A stretch of DNA of 64,000 nucleotides from Ophiodon elongatus (Eukaryota > Chordata > Actinopteri > Perciformes > Hexagrammidae). Below, piece after piece: positions 1 to 10,388 of the stretch. Where the stretch lies: contig JACSYO010001630.1 of assembly GCA_016806645.1 (NCBI GenBank), positions 1,064,229 to 1,128,228 of the forward strand. The letters are read 5' to 3'. The position numbers were made by a program, and so were the translations under genes. Numbering within the stretch: position 1 is the stretch's first letter; every line of letters begins with the position of its first letter. Below the pieces are notes generated by a model. The model was not told the DNA's origin. It searched no databases and worked only from the letters and a program-made list of their open reading frames with translations.

Positions 1-371
1 AGCTGCGGACAATCTAGCTCGTTCCACCAGCAGTATATCAACCCTGGTCCTGCAGGCTGGGGTTGTCAGTCCGTATCGTCTTCTGCCTGGTGCACATTGT
101 CGCTCTGCCTACCTCCAGTGTTGAGCCACGGGACTTCACACTGTCGATCTGCCTACTTCCAGTGTCCAGCCACGGGACTTCACACTGTCGATCTGTCTGC
201 CTCCAGTGTCGAGCCACGGGACGTCACACTGTCGATCTGCCAGCCCTCTGGTGTCGGGCCATGGGACGTCATACCGTCGATTCGGCCGCTTCCTGTGTAG
301 GACCATGGGCTCCACACATTCCTGTCCTCTCATTGGGGTTGAAATAAATCTGTATACTGGATCCTGTCTCC
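1..371 (+). mobile_element. Partial LTR (3' part) of Sushi-like Ty3 element
   Basis: This lies directly upstream of a Sushi-type gag and enters the window already truncated. It carries a tandem repeat block (92-331) and a polyadenylation signal AATAAA at 343-348, as expected near the R region of an LTR. About 80 bp separate that signal from the gag ATG at 430, which leaves room for a primer-binding site. I could not place the exact LTR end. No matching second LTR is in the window, so the LTR call is inference from context. Confidence 0.5.
92..331 (+). repeat. 44-bp tandem repeat, about five units
   Basis: Successive units start at 115, 159, 203, 248 and 292, with a partial unit at 92-114. 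Each contains a core like gagccacgggacttcacac followed by tgtcgatctg. The units diverge progressively to the right. The block lies in the putative LTR, so it could be a repeated U3 enhancer-type module. Confidence 0.8.
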
Positions 372-429
372 TGTGGTATTGCAATTGGGTCCTAGCCTTG
401 AACTCCCGTGACAGAACGGACTGACCAGT

Positions 430-1654
430 ATGGATCCAGCGACCACAGGAGCAGCTACGCTGGCCGGACATAGCACGCTGCTGGAGGAACACCAGCAGAT
501 GCTTAAGGAGATGTGTAAGGCACAGAGAGCCATTGCAGCTGAGGTTTCCCAGGTGGGCTGCATCGTGCAAGAACTGGCTCGGACAGTTCAGTCTCCGCCG
601 GCTCCAGCACTGGCTCCCGCACCTGCACACTCCGCTCCAGTCCTCGGCCCGCTGGTTCGGGAGTCCCCCGTGCCGTCCCTGGATTCCTATGACGGAACGT
701 TGGGGAGGTGCCGGGGCTTCTTGTTTCAGTGCCAGCAGGTATTTGACCGCCAGCCTCAGACTTTCGCGTCGGACCGGTCTAAGGTTTCCTACGTGGTCAG
801 ATTACTGCGGGGAAGGGCTTTGGACTGGGCCACGAATACATTGAGTATCGACCAGCCAAATTTTGTAGATTATGTGAACTTGGCGGAGGACTTTAGGAGG
901 GTTTTCGACCACCCGGTGGACTCTGAGGATGCAGCTCAGCGCCTTCTCTGCCTACGACAGGGCCAAGCGAGTGTAGCGGAACACTCTGTGGATTTCTGCA
1001 TTCTCGCAGCCGAGTCCGGGTGGGGAGAGACGGCGCTCAGGGGAGTGTTCCTTAACGGACTATCTGAAGCCGTGAAGGATGAACTGGCCACCTGTAATAA
1101 ACCCGGTTCATTGGCGGGGCTGATTAAACTCACGATCAGGCGGGAGAGACGGCGTGAGCGGAACTACAGGTCCCACGGGGCATCGCCCGGGACGTCATCC
1201 TCTTCCAGCTTCCGCTCTCGTGCTACTGCGTCAGCCTATCAGGGCGAGAAGATAAGTCTTCAGGCTCCAAGTTCATCCCCCTCTTCCACCTCGGAGGTGG
1301 AGCCTATGCAGCTCGGCCGTGGTCGCCTTTTTGTTACAGGAGAGGCGGATCAGAGCAGGCGAGTGCCTGTACTGTGGCTGCCTGGGACATTCGGTTTCCT
1401 CCTGTCCGGTTCGGTCAAATGGGGGCGCTCGCCAGTTAGTGGTTGGGATACTGGTGAGCGGACCAGAGCCTTCTCTCAACCCCCTACCAAGACTCACTCT
1501 CTCACTCTCTCACTCTCTCACTCACACACTCACTCTCTGCGCGCGCCTACTCTGGAGCAGAACAGAATTTCATGGACACTGACTTTATAGCCCGAGACGC
1601 TAGAGTGTCCGCAGTGGTCAATGCCCTAGACGGCAGCTTCCAATATTTTGTTTG
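430..1654 (+). pseudogene. Sushi-like Ty3/Gypsy gag with protease start, frameshifted and truncated
   Basis: The ATG at 430 opens a gag capsid-like frame of about 290 residues. It has Sushi/PEG10-type features: a coiled N-terminus, a Pro/Ala linker, then a capsid region rich in RLL, LRQG and AAESGW motifs. Near 1319 the reading frame shifts. The CCHC zinc knuckle (CLYCGCLGHSVSSC, about 1366-1410) is read in another frame. A (TCTCACTC)n stretch at 1491-1540 follows. At about 1549-1651 a third frame holds the protease start, where the usual DSGAE motif reads YSGAE, so the catalytic Asp codon has become Tyr. It stops at a TGA near 1650. RT, RNase H and integrase are absent. Family identity is fairly secure; function is lost. 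Confidence 0.8.
1491..1540 (+). repeat. CTCTCA-rich simple repeat
   Basis: An imperfect (CTCACTCT)n run lies between the zinc-knuckle frame and the protease frame of the broken gag-pol. Expansion or slippage here probably contributed to the loss of frame. Confidence 0.75.
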
Positions 1655-2389
1655 ATATCTGAATAATATTTTGCGGTTATTGTGATGGGAAAATATGTAT
1701 GTGACTAATAGAAACAATAAGATGTGCTTAGCTGTTTGACCCTGAAACTAAATCTCCTGTGCTCGTCAATTTTCTGGAATGTCCCATCTGCCGTAGACTG
1801 TTGGTTTTGGGTAAAGCAACAGTGAAGATCAAAAATAAGACCATTCCTTACTGCTCGACTCTGTATAAATTTTGATGTATCTGTGGAATGTTGAAGCATT
1901 TGCCACAGACTGCAGGAGCAAACAGTTGTGAATTCTTTCCTTGCAAGCATTAAAACAAGACAAACTGGATTTCTAAAGACTTTTCATTTCTTAACTTCGG
2001 CTTCTTCTCCTGATTAACTTAAATCTTCCATAACATGATCAATAACGAACTTTAGCAAATTACTTTTGTGCTAAATTAACCTCTATACTCGCCAATGTGA
2101 CAAAATAGAAGAGAAAAAAAAAAATAGCTACATTTCAAAACGTCTCAATTTTGCATAAAATAGTAATAGAATCAATATACTTGAGGTATTGGGTACAGTG
2201 CACTATGGACCCTGGAATTACAATATCTATACATATGTGACAAAGCAAATTAGTTGTATGAAGAAAGTGGATTTAGAACCTTTACACTTTTATCAGTTGT
2301 AATAAACATTGTCAGTGCTTTGGCTCGGTGGAAGGATCATAGACTTTCTCCACATTGGAAATGTTGACAGCGGTCACTTATCAGCTGGG
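1655..2389. other. No gene seen
   Basis: AT-rich sequence after the broken Sushi element. Short open frames show no recognisable motif. I saw no TIR, LTR or RNA gene. Confidence 0.5.
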
Positions 2390-2506
2390 AGAAGAGCCTT
2401 AAGGTCAAAGTGAAGATGCTTGTGGGAAGGTTGAACAACCTCATGCCCTTGAGCAGCTCATTACTCCAATTATTCCTTTGGCACAATGAGGAGTTGCTGG
2501 CTTCAT
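2390..2506 (+). repeat. Copy 1 of a local duplicated segment
   Basis: This matches 3774-3934 nearly base for base on both sides of one length difference. Copy 1 lacks about 41 bp present in copy 2, and the missing stretch is bounded by tgaac in copy 2. Homology stops abruptly after gctggcttcat. The family is not recognised. Confidence 0.75.
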
Positions 2507-2639
2507 ATGGCGGTAGACTGGTTATACTGGGCAGCTCCCAACAGCTCAAGGTAGATGTGAAACCAGAACTGGCTTTTCCATTGAGGTATAAAGGTTGAAC
2601 AGACCTAAACAATGGCCAAATGTTAAAAGTTTTGTGCAA

Positions 2640-3087
2640 ACTAAGAATTTACATTGAATCTAATTTGACAAGTCATATTGTGTGCTGTCTTTCTGCTCAT
2701 TGATTCTCCTGTGTTTGAACTTCATTTATCTCTGTAAAAATTGCAAAAACAAAATGATTGGCAGAGATCAAGTCATGTTCCTCAGTACTGAAACCCAGCA
2801 GTGACGATAGACAGACTGCCTCACCCTGCTTTAATGCTCTGTTAATGCAACGTTAAGTGAGTGCTCTGATTAATACATGTATTTGTTTTTAAAACAGTAG
2901 CCTTATATTGTTATTTAGCCTTTTTGAGGTTGGTGTCAAGATGCTGCTTCAATGGTCCTGCAAATTTAAAAAATTGTAAAGTGTAACCTAGTCCACCATG
3001 ATAATTTATTCACACATAACAAATTTAAATCACATGATTATATATATGATTTAAAAAGTGTTTCTTAATAGGCTGATAATAATACTA
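2640..3087. other. No gene seen
   Basis: AT-rich spacer between the duplicated segment and the Rex3 insertion. I saw no coding or repeat signature. Confidence 0.5.
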
Positions 3088-3119
3088 AGATAGGCTAAAT
3101 CTTGGGATTTAGCCTATCT
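3088..3119. repeat. Perfect 13-bp inverted repeat at the Rex3 5' junction
   Basis: The arms agataggctaaat (3088-3100) and atttagcctatct (3107-3119) are perfect reverse complements around a 6-nt loop. The left arm contains the Rex3 target duplication, which recurs at 3666-3677. Confidence 0.85.
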
Positions 3120-3668
3120 ATGAGCTGTGTTCGTATTCTTGGCATACACGTTCCCGGTGTGTGCCCTTTATCATGTGTTCGTGACTTTCATGCTCTCAAT
3201 TTACCGGGCGGTCTACATTCCAACCCTCACCTATGGTCACAAACTCTGGGCCTTGACCGAAAGAATGAGGTCACGGATACAAGCGGCTGAAATGAGTTTC
3301 CTCCGTAGGGTGGCAGGGCTCAGCCTTAGAGATAGGATAGGGTAAGGAGCTTGGACATCAGGAGGTAACTTGGATTTGAGGCGCTGCTCCTTCATTGCGA
3401 AAGGAGTCAGCTGAGGTGGTTTGGGCATCTAATCAGGATGCCTCCTGGGCGCCTCCCACTGGAGGTTTTCCAGGCATGCCCAACTGGTAGGAGACCCCGG
3501 GGAAGACCCAGAACACGCTGGAGGGGTTATATCTCTCAGCTGGCCTGGGAACGCCTCGGGATCCCCCAGAATGGGCTGGAAAATGTTGCGGGTGAGAGGG
3601 AAGTCTGGGTCAACCTGCTGCCACAGCGGCCCGACCCCGGATAAGTGGCTGAAAATGGATGGATGGAT
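3101..3668 (+). mobile_element. 5'-truncated Rex3-like (RTE clade) LINE
   Basis: Only the C-terminal end of the reverse transcriptase protein and the short 3' tail are present. The tail is the tandem (TGGA)n typical of Rex3 (3656-3668). The insertion is flanked by the duplication gataggctaaat at 3089-3100 and 3666-3677, the last bases being shared with the tail. The 5' boundary is the foldback described separately. Confidence 0.8.
3190..3645 (+). pseudogene. Rex3-like ORF C-terminus, frameshifted
   Basis: About 3195-3345 encodes the RTE-type segment with YGHKLWALTERMRSRIQAAE and FLRRVAGLSLRDR. After a frame break near 3345 the reading continues in the frame of 3438-3644 with MPPGRLP, GRRPRGRPRTRW and LAWERLGIP, then a stop just before the tail. 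In family members this C-terminal stretch follows the RT domain as one continuous frame; here it is split by at least one indel and an in-frame stop. The endonuclease and the RT catalytic core are missing, so this is a dead-on-arrival copy. Confidence 0.8.
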
Positions 3669-3773
3669 AGGCTAAATATTATTTGCTTGATAGAAACCAA
3701 GCAATTCTATGTAAAATCAGACTTTCTGGGGTCTACGGACGTGCCGGCGCGTTAAAGCGGTGTTTGTTCTGGG

Positions 3774-3934
3774 AGAAGAGCCTTAAGGTCAAAGTGAAGA
3801 CGTTCGTGGGAAGGTTGAACTTCTGGTCCAGCTTGGAAAATCCGGGCAGGAAGAGTGAACAACCTCATGTGCCCTTGAGCAGCTCATTACTCCAATTATT
3901 CCTTTGGCACAATGAGGAGTTGCTGGCTTCATTT
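3774..3934 (+). repeat. Copy 2 of the local duplicated segment
   Basis: The long version of the segment at 2390-2506, containing the additional 41 bp. It lies about 100 bp downstream of the Rex3 tail. Confidence 0.75.
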
Positions 3935-4275
3935 ACTCATAATACAGCACAGAAATATGGTTGAGATGTTGTCGGAATCTGTAGATTCTCCACTTCCGTG
4001 TCCTTGTTGTCACGAGATCGTACGTGACTCACACAGCGAGCCAGGAGGATGGATGTGTCGTGTGATACGTGTGTCGAGCTCTGCCTCAACATTTTGTGTG
4101 AAACTAACCAATGGACACTCAGGAAATCACTAAGGACTTACCCATCACCTTATGCTTCAGAAAAACACTGCAGTTTTCATTCAGTCGGCATCCGAGAGGT
4201 CAGAGAGAAGAGAGAAAGTGGTGAAGAAAAAGTTTACAGTTACCGATAGAGTAAATATTTTCTTTGAAAACAAAA

Positions 4276-4545
4276 ATAAAATAAAATAAAATTCAATTTA
4301 TTTTGTATAGCCCAAAATCACAAATTACAAATTTGCCTCAGAGGGCTTTACAATCTGTACACATACAACATCCTCTGTCCCGGGACCTCACATCGGATCA
4401 GGAAAAACTCTCCCCAAAAAAAATCTTTCAACAGGGAGAAAAATGGAAGAAACCTTCAGGAGAGCAACAGAGGAGGACCCCTCTCCCAGGATGGACAGAG
4501 TACAATAGATGTCATTTGTACAGAATGAACAGCACATTACAAAAA
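4276..4545 (-). mobile_element. L2-type LINE 3' tail fragment
   Basis: The plus strand reads ttattttgtatagcccaaaa and then a Gly/Pro-poor, non-coding tract containing ctctgtcccgggacctcaca. This is the reverse complement of the 3' end of the L2-like element at 20167-22560. Related tails occur at 15902-15976 and 53898-54035. Only the tail remains here. Confidence 0.7.
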
Positions 4546-6213
4546 AAACTGTTGTAATGTAAATTTTTCATTTGCACACATCCCATGAAGCTTAATCTGT
4601 AGTATGAAGTAATTACTCAGTCCCATTTGATCTCAGTCCCTCTAATAGTTGGTGGAAGTAGAGTGACAGACAACACTTCTACTCAAAAAACGATATTACT
4701 AATCCTTTTTTTTTTTAGACATTTATTATACATTTATCTACTATTTTATCCATATATTATACTACTTTATTGAACCTAAGACTTTGGTAAACCAATTCCA
4801 AGCACCAAAACAGTTTCCACATGAGTAAAGGTATGTTTTCACAAGAGATTTGAAGAATTTCATAAATCGGACTTCAATCTTTCAGGTTTAGGGCCAAATT
4901 ATCTCTTCACACGGTGCCTTAGGACAATTGGTGCCTCGTTATATAGATGGCTGAGATTGTTCTGCAAATTATGATATACAACACATGGTTATGTATCATA
5001 TGCAAGTGCCTTTAAAAGGTGAATTTAAGAAAATGTCAAAATTCGGGAAAATGCCCTTAGACCCCAGAGGGTTAAGCACCTCAATATAGCCCGAATCAAA
5101 CGATCCCTTGTTTTATAATAAATAAATGTCTGCGACTGCGCCGATTGAATCAGGCTCCTTTGGTCCAAACAGTGAATAGTCGGCTATTCAGGGTCACCCG
5201 TGTACAAAACTCAGAGACACGAGAGAGTGACAGAAACAGCGTGAGAGTGTTTGCATGATTATCATGATTGAGCCACATCGAAGCTGTTTCAATGACGCTG
5301 AAAAGCTCTACCAGCAGTAAATTAAGGAAAGAGACACATCTGAAATCAGGCGATGGACTTTTCTACATAGTTGATAAGCCCTCCTTTTAACAGCGTTCCA
5401 GGGAATGATTTAGAATTGAAATAAGTCTTCCCAATGAAGCCTGATTTATGCAGTTTGTTCACACACACACACACGCACACACACACACACACACTCTGCC
5501 GCTACATATACGTAATTGGCAGTGTCATAATTCACACCTGACTCATAACTCAGTGCAGTTGTGTTAGTGCTGAGGGATTCATGCCCTCAAGGGTGTGTGC
5601 ATGTGTGCGTGTGCGTGTAAGAAGGAGTGTGAAAGAAACAGACAGAAGAGAGGGATTGAAATGACAAATTTCATGGCAGACAAAAAGGATTTGATTGCAT
5701 GTGAGCTGACAGTGAAGGTAAAATTATGCCACTAAAGTGATGCATGAATATGTGTCAACTAGAATTACACACATTAGCATCACAAACGTTAATAAAGGTG
5801 ACTTTGTGGGAAATGTTTTGCGCAACACCAAAGCATAAGTGTGCACAAAAAATCTGGGGAAAAATTTTTGTTTGTCTACCAAACTGCAAGATTTTGAAGG
5901 GGCATGACAAAGCGTCGCAAGCACTTCTTACAAAGTATGTGATTTCTGGCTCTCACATTGGGAACACTGTAGCAAGCATAGCTCTAGCATTAGCTGTGAG
6001 CAAAAACTTGAGCCTTTGTGCCTTTATTTGTTTACATTTTGGTAGAGTGTGTGCCTCATGTAGGCGGAGTCCTTGACGCCAGTCCAGGTTCAAATTTGAT
6101 TATGGCAATGTTATTAAATAGTGGGCAGGCTCTTAATTTTTTGTTAGATCTATGTTATATAAATCCAAAATGTAGTGTGAGAAATACCGTCCTTCGCTTC
6201 GAAGAATGTATCA
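4546..6213. other. No gene seen; microsatellites
   Basis: AT-rich spacer with a (CA)n tract at 5461-5493 and a TG-rich stretch at 5591-5620. Open frames at 5724-6227 lack any motif I recognise. Confidence 0.5.
5461..5493 (+). repeat. (CA)n microsatellite
   Basis: About 16 CA units with one interruption. Confidence 0.9.
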
Positions 6214-6221
6214 CTCAAGAC

Positions 6222-6981
6222 CAGTAGCGGGCCGTCAGGGCCAGCAAGGCCTTCTCTGCTGGCCTAAACATCATCAGAATATAAATTTAATTTTTATATA
6301 TTTTTTCCACAAATATGTATTAAATTATTCCCCATAGTCTATTCTCTTCATTTCATAGTTTTTCTCTTGTTTGCGCTGCTTCCAGCCTCAGGTCGAGAGC
6401 GGAGGGCTGGCCTTTACATTAGAGCTTTTATCCAATCATATTTCAGCCGTCATGTGTTGCTAGGGTCCAAGAAATCTGCCCTTAGGCCTTCAGAATCAAC
6501 TGTGCTGGCATCTGTAGCTTAAAGTTAACGGAATCTAAACTGTGGTGTTAACCAATCAGATTTCGAGTTGGCGACACCGGGGCCAGCATGCAGGCGTACA
6601 ATGACGTCAGCACGGGCACGTCTTTTGATTGGATGCGCACTGGTGAGAGGCAGAACTAGCAACCTGAACCTGATCCTGAATGAGCTAGCGTTAATTCGTG
6701 TAGATAGATATAGAAGCGTTTTTGTGTTATTTTTTTAACCCACAATGGCTGATGGAGGAGAAGAGATAGATTTGGTCGCAGAAATACAAACAACGCCATT
6801 TTCAAGACGGACTACGCTATGTTAAGGTGATGCAACGCCTAGTTATAATGCGTTTCTGTCTAAATGTATAGTTTCTAGAGCCATGGCATCATAATGATGG
6901 TATTAAGAGGTGGATTCATTCAGGGAGGACTGTGTAGGACATCACTGAAGGCCTAGGTGTGAAATGCACGGCCCGCTACTG
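6222..6981 (+). mobile_element. hAT deletion derivative (MITE-like), 760 bp
   Basis: The terminal inverted repeats CAGTAGCGGGCCGT (6222-6235) and its reverse complement (6968-6981) are perfect. The flanking 8-bp duplications are ctcaagac (6214-6221) and ctcaaggc (6982-6989), with one mismatch. The length of the duplication and the CAG start are diagnostic of hAT. The interior keeps only the start of a transposase frame. Confidence 0.9.
6745..6825 (+). pseudogene. hAT transposase N-terminal stub, 26 codons
   Basis: The ATG at 6745 opens MADGGEEIDLVAEIQ followed by TPFSRRT, then LC and a stop at 6823-6825. The opening resembles the N-terminus of fish hAT transposases of the TTF/DUF4371 (ZMYM-like) kind, which I recall starting with an acidic DLVA stretch followed by PFxxRTFxEK. 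The deletion begins right after RRT. This indicates which autonomous hAT lineage gave rise to the derivative. Subfamily assignment is from memory and moderate. Confidence 0.55.
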
Positions 6982-7119
6982 CTCAAGGCGCACGACAAAG
7001 AGGCCGAGCCCCAATGAGGAATCCGCTAATAAACAAAGCCGAATGGTGGTTCGAAGTTTAAGTAAAAAAGTATTTAGCAATTACACCTAAAATACACGAT
7101 ATGAAAAATAATAAAAATG

Positions 7120-7440
7120 TCTCATGAAACCGCATTGCGCTCCTCTCTTGTCCTGCAGCGTAACGCCAGTGACTTCCGGTTCGCGCCAAGGTGCACGCAT
7201 CATGCCGCGCCGACGTCTGGCGCAGCGCTCCGCTGTCTGCCCGCGCCGCTACTGCAAGCCCCAGACATTCCGTCACGTCGATACGCGGGTTCTTTTCTAC
7301 TCCTTCCAAGTCCTCGTCCGCCTGTCTCTGCGTTTCCCAACTGCCGCCATGCGGTGGGGTCTGGTTCCTCCCACGTACGCGCATTTTTAGTGCGTCATCC
7401 GGCTGCGACCTTGCACAGTTCTGCTTCCGGTTTCAAAGGA
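7120..7440. other. CpG-rich island, origin unknown
   Basis: A GC- and CpG-rich stretch (many cg steps, for example cgcgccgacgtctggcgcag) in otherwise AT-rich DNA. Overlapping frames on both strands are open for 88 to 115 codons, an expected side effect of the composition, and show no family motif. It could be an unmethylated promoter-like island or the body of an LTR. I found no LTR ends or TSD. Confidence 0.4.
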
Positions 7441-7479
7441 CCTCCCACGATACATTGTATCTAACTGCCGTGGCATAAT

Positions 7480-8639
7480 TTACACACGGTAACTAAAATA
7501 CAATTTTAGCATGTGTTAACACACTAATTATGAAAATGGTTTAGGCACACTGATCATACATTAGTTATAAAATAATGGCATAAAACAGTTCCCTTTTAGG
7601 AGCTTTTTCCATTCAACCTTAACAGTAGCCAGAGTGAAACTTTGAACGTGGCAATGCAGGATGGAAATACAGAGGATTAAGGATGGACTCCAACATGCAA
7701 TCTCACAGATTGAGATGTACCAATTAGCAACTTTGTAGAATATTTCAGGTGCAAAATAAATTGAATCTGACATGAAAGTAGTTGTTGTTAAATGGGATTG
7801 TATTTATTTTAAAAGCATTCTGAAATCATCCAGTGGGTTGAACTGATAATATATATTGTTCTAGACTTTCCCTGGATTTTCAAGTAGGGTTCAAAATTGC
7901 ATGGATTTCCTTGTGACAAGCCAGCCTAAATGCTCTTCTTAGTCCCCAGTGACCTCTTCACCTCCAGCTTTTACCACCTGCTAATAATTTAACTCCAGCA
8001 ACACTTATTTCCACAGCGAGGCATCAATCCTCTCTTTCAGTTATACTTAATTCTGTCCCAAACCCATTAGACCTTTAAGTTGAAGAGATGCTTGGGCTTG
8101 ATGCACTTCAATATAAGAAGTTTAGTGTCGAAAAATAAAATGGGCCACATAGGCATGTTAATATTTTAGACTGAACCAGATATCTTTGTTCTTTCTGTAT
8201 CATGGCTAAACAAAAGCATTAGTGATGCTGTGCATGCTAGTGATGCAGAGGTAGCTATTTGTAATTAAAGCTGCACCTTTGCGCATGTCAAGGGTACTTG
8301 CTGGAAGTTGGTTGACGTGACCTGGCACTTGCTTGGCCATCAGACACTGCGTACACGGGTTAGATGATATTTCATGCGTGGAGCAGCGTTGTCGTCAAGT
8401 AATTTTGCAGGGGCTTAAACCTTGAATGTTTTGAGCGTATCTCTGAATACTATTTTAGATGAAAGCCTGTAAAGATTTTAAAAGAAACTAAAAACGTAAT
8501 ATGTCAGTGCTATGTGCGAAGTAAATGCAAGTCTCTAAACCAACTGTATATTTGTGTTGGAGGGTCGGACAGTAATATAGTAATACACATTGACAAGGGA
8601 GACAAATGAGTCAAAAAGAAAAGCACGTGCAGTGAATAC
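7480..8639. other. No gene seen
   Basis: AT-rich spacer with no recognised coding, repeat or RNA signal. Confidence 0.5.
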
Positions 8640-8914
8640 AGAGGTTGAAAGAGAAAAGTTTTGACAAAGTACAGTTGAGTTACAACAGCTTGATGTATGA
8701 CAATAATCCAAGAGATTAATTACAATCCAGGAAAAACTGGAAGCTAAATGATTTTACTGTCACAGTAATAGCAGTAGTAGGAAAAATAACTGAGAAAATG
8801 TGGAAATTTCAAATAACTTTCCTGAAAAAATGTTGAAGCCCAAATGCCAAGAACTGCACTGCTAAAAAACCTGGTAGTTGAATTTTAAAAGTGGCAGAAT
8901 TGGAAGTTGAACTG
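8640..8914 (+). repeat. GTA-rich repeat family, unit A
   Basis: Contains aatccaggaaaaactggaag, a short GTA-triplet patch, gagaaaatgtggaaatttc, cctgaaaaaatgttgaagcc and gccaagaactgcactgct. The same series, in the same order, recurs at 18365-18600. This repeat is the ancestral DNA into which the SINE, the Gypsy element and the hAT were inserted. Family not recognised. Confidence 0.7.
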
Positions 8915-8923
8915 CATTACCCA

Positions 8924-9208
8924 CTATTACTGTGTGGGCGACTGTGGCTTAGTGGTGAGCAGGGTCATCCTTCAATCAGAGGATCAGCGGTTCAGCCCAA
9001 TGTCGATGTGTCCTTGGGCAAGACACTTAACCCAAATTCCTCACGTAGCTGTGCCTACGGTGTGTGAATTTTAGCTACTCCTGATGGGCAGGTGGAACCT
9101 TAGCCCCTCCCATCAGTGTATAGATGGGAGAATGATGTCATGTAGTGTTAAAACGCTTTGAGTGGTCGGAAGACTAGAAAAGCGCGATACAAGTACAGAT
9201 CCATTTAC
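8924..9208 (+). mobile_element. tRNA-derived SINE with L2-like tail, 285 bp
   Basis: The head carries a pol III A box-like stretch (tggcttagtggtgagcagg, from about 8948) and a B box-like stretch (cggttcagccc, about 8988). The tail reads cgctttgag and then gaaaagcgcgatacaag, like the 3' end of an L2-clade LINE. The flanking 9-bp duplication cattaccca is at 8915-8923 and 9209-9217. A truncated reverse copy of the head is at 39461-39502. Confidence 0.85.
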
Positions 9209-9261
9209 CATTACCCAAAGAAGCTAAGAGCTGAAATACATTGCAGGAGAAGCTGGAAGCT

Positions 9262-9266
9262 AAACT
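9262..9266 (+). repeat. Gypsy target-site duplication, left
   Basis: aaact, repeated at 15459-15463. Confidence 0.9.
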
Positions 9267-9933
9267 TGTAATGGTCGCATATGTCCATTCCTGGGTACCT
9301 ATAAGGGGGAAACGCAATTTGTGTTTGTTTGCCGTTATATTGTACTGGTAGGGATTATCAGTAGCCATAAGAGAAGCATAGGAGGAATTGGGGTATTTTG
9401 TTGTTGTTGTTATCACGTATATTGTTACTCGCGGGTATAAAATGTGTCGGGGGAGTGACGCGAGAGGGGGTGTGTGTGTGTGAAGCGCGCAGACAGCGGA
9501 AGGAGTGGAGGATTCAGTGGACTCGGCCAGCCTAGGATTCCGGCGACTGCTCGGTGGTAGAGCTCGCCACGCTTCCGCCTGTCCGTTGACTTTGTTTGCC
9601 GGCTTGGGGGATTATTTTGCTGTTGGACTTTTCGGGGTTATTGGGGGACTTTGGGATTGGGGGGATTTGAGGTGTAGTTTGAGAGGGGTTATTGTTTGTC
9701 AATTGTGTATTGCGCCGGAGCCCCGCGGTGCCTTTTTGTCTGTTTTGTCTGTTTGTTTCATCAATTACATTTTGGGTTACAACTGACTGCTGTTTCGTTT
9801 ATCGATTGTATCGGCCCTTTTTGGTATTTGTTTCACATAAATAGCGTGCACCTAACGTCAGATCCGCCCGTCCCTTTTGAATTTAGCGTTGTGCTTTTCC
9901 CCTTCAGTTTGATGAGGAGGGCGAATTGTTACA
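9267..9933 (+). mobile_element. 5' LTR of the Gypsy element
   Basis: 667 bp with TATAAAA at 9436-9442. It lacks about 126 bp that are present in the 3' LTR, after ggtggtagagc at about 9562. The deletion follows a TATA-proximal region and may have removed transcribed leader sequence. Confidence 0.9.
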
Positions 9934-10388
9934 GAGTGGTGGCCAGTATGGGGACTCAAGGATTATATAATTAATAGTGATATTGGTGTGATGTGTTTGT
10001 TACTTAACCCGGAGGGCGAGATTTTTGTTAGAGTTTTTGTTGCTACACTAAAACAGTTATAGTTGGTGTGATGTGGCCGTAGGTGTAATTGAAATACGAC
10101 CTTGGTAAGCGGGATACTCTGGCAAAATTGCATTTCTTTATTATACAGAGTTTTTCTTGATGAATGTATTTAGATGTTTGATGGGTAGACAGTAGTACTG
10201 GGTCCATCCAACGCCATACACGTACCATAACAAACCCCCTCAACCTTACATACATATATATATATATTTTCCCTGATAGCATAACGATAACCGCACCCAC
10301 AAATAACAACCATAAGCCCGCAGGAGGCAGCTATGGATGATGGGGCCCCTGAAGAAAACGCATCCTTACTCTTGGAGGCTGCCAAACT
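9934..10388 (+). other. Gypsy 5' leader
   Basis: Non-coding stretch between the LTR and gag. The primer-binding site should begin within a few bases of 9934 (gagtggtggccag), but I could not assign the tRNA. An ATG at 10333 opens a 19-codon frame ending TGA at 10390-10392. That frame leads into the gag region two bases out of register, so it may be the true gag start broken by an indel. Confidence 0.5.

Noticed and set aside
136..630. 164-codon minus-strand frame over the LTR repeats and gag start
   Set aside because: Shadow of the tandem repeat and gag; no family motif.
7058..7478. Overlapping open frames in both strands of the CpG island as a gene
   Set aside because: Open in several frames at once with no motif; expected from low stop-codon density in GC-rich DNA.
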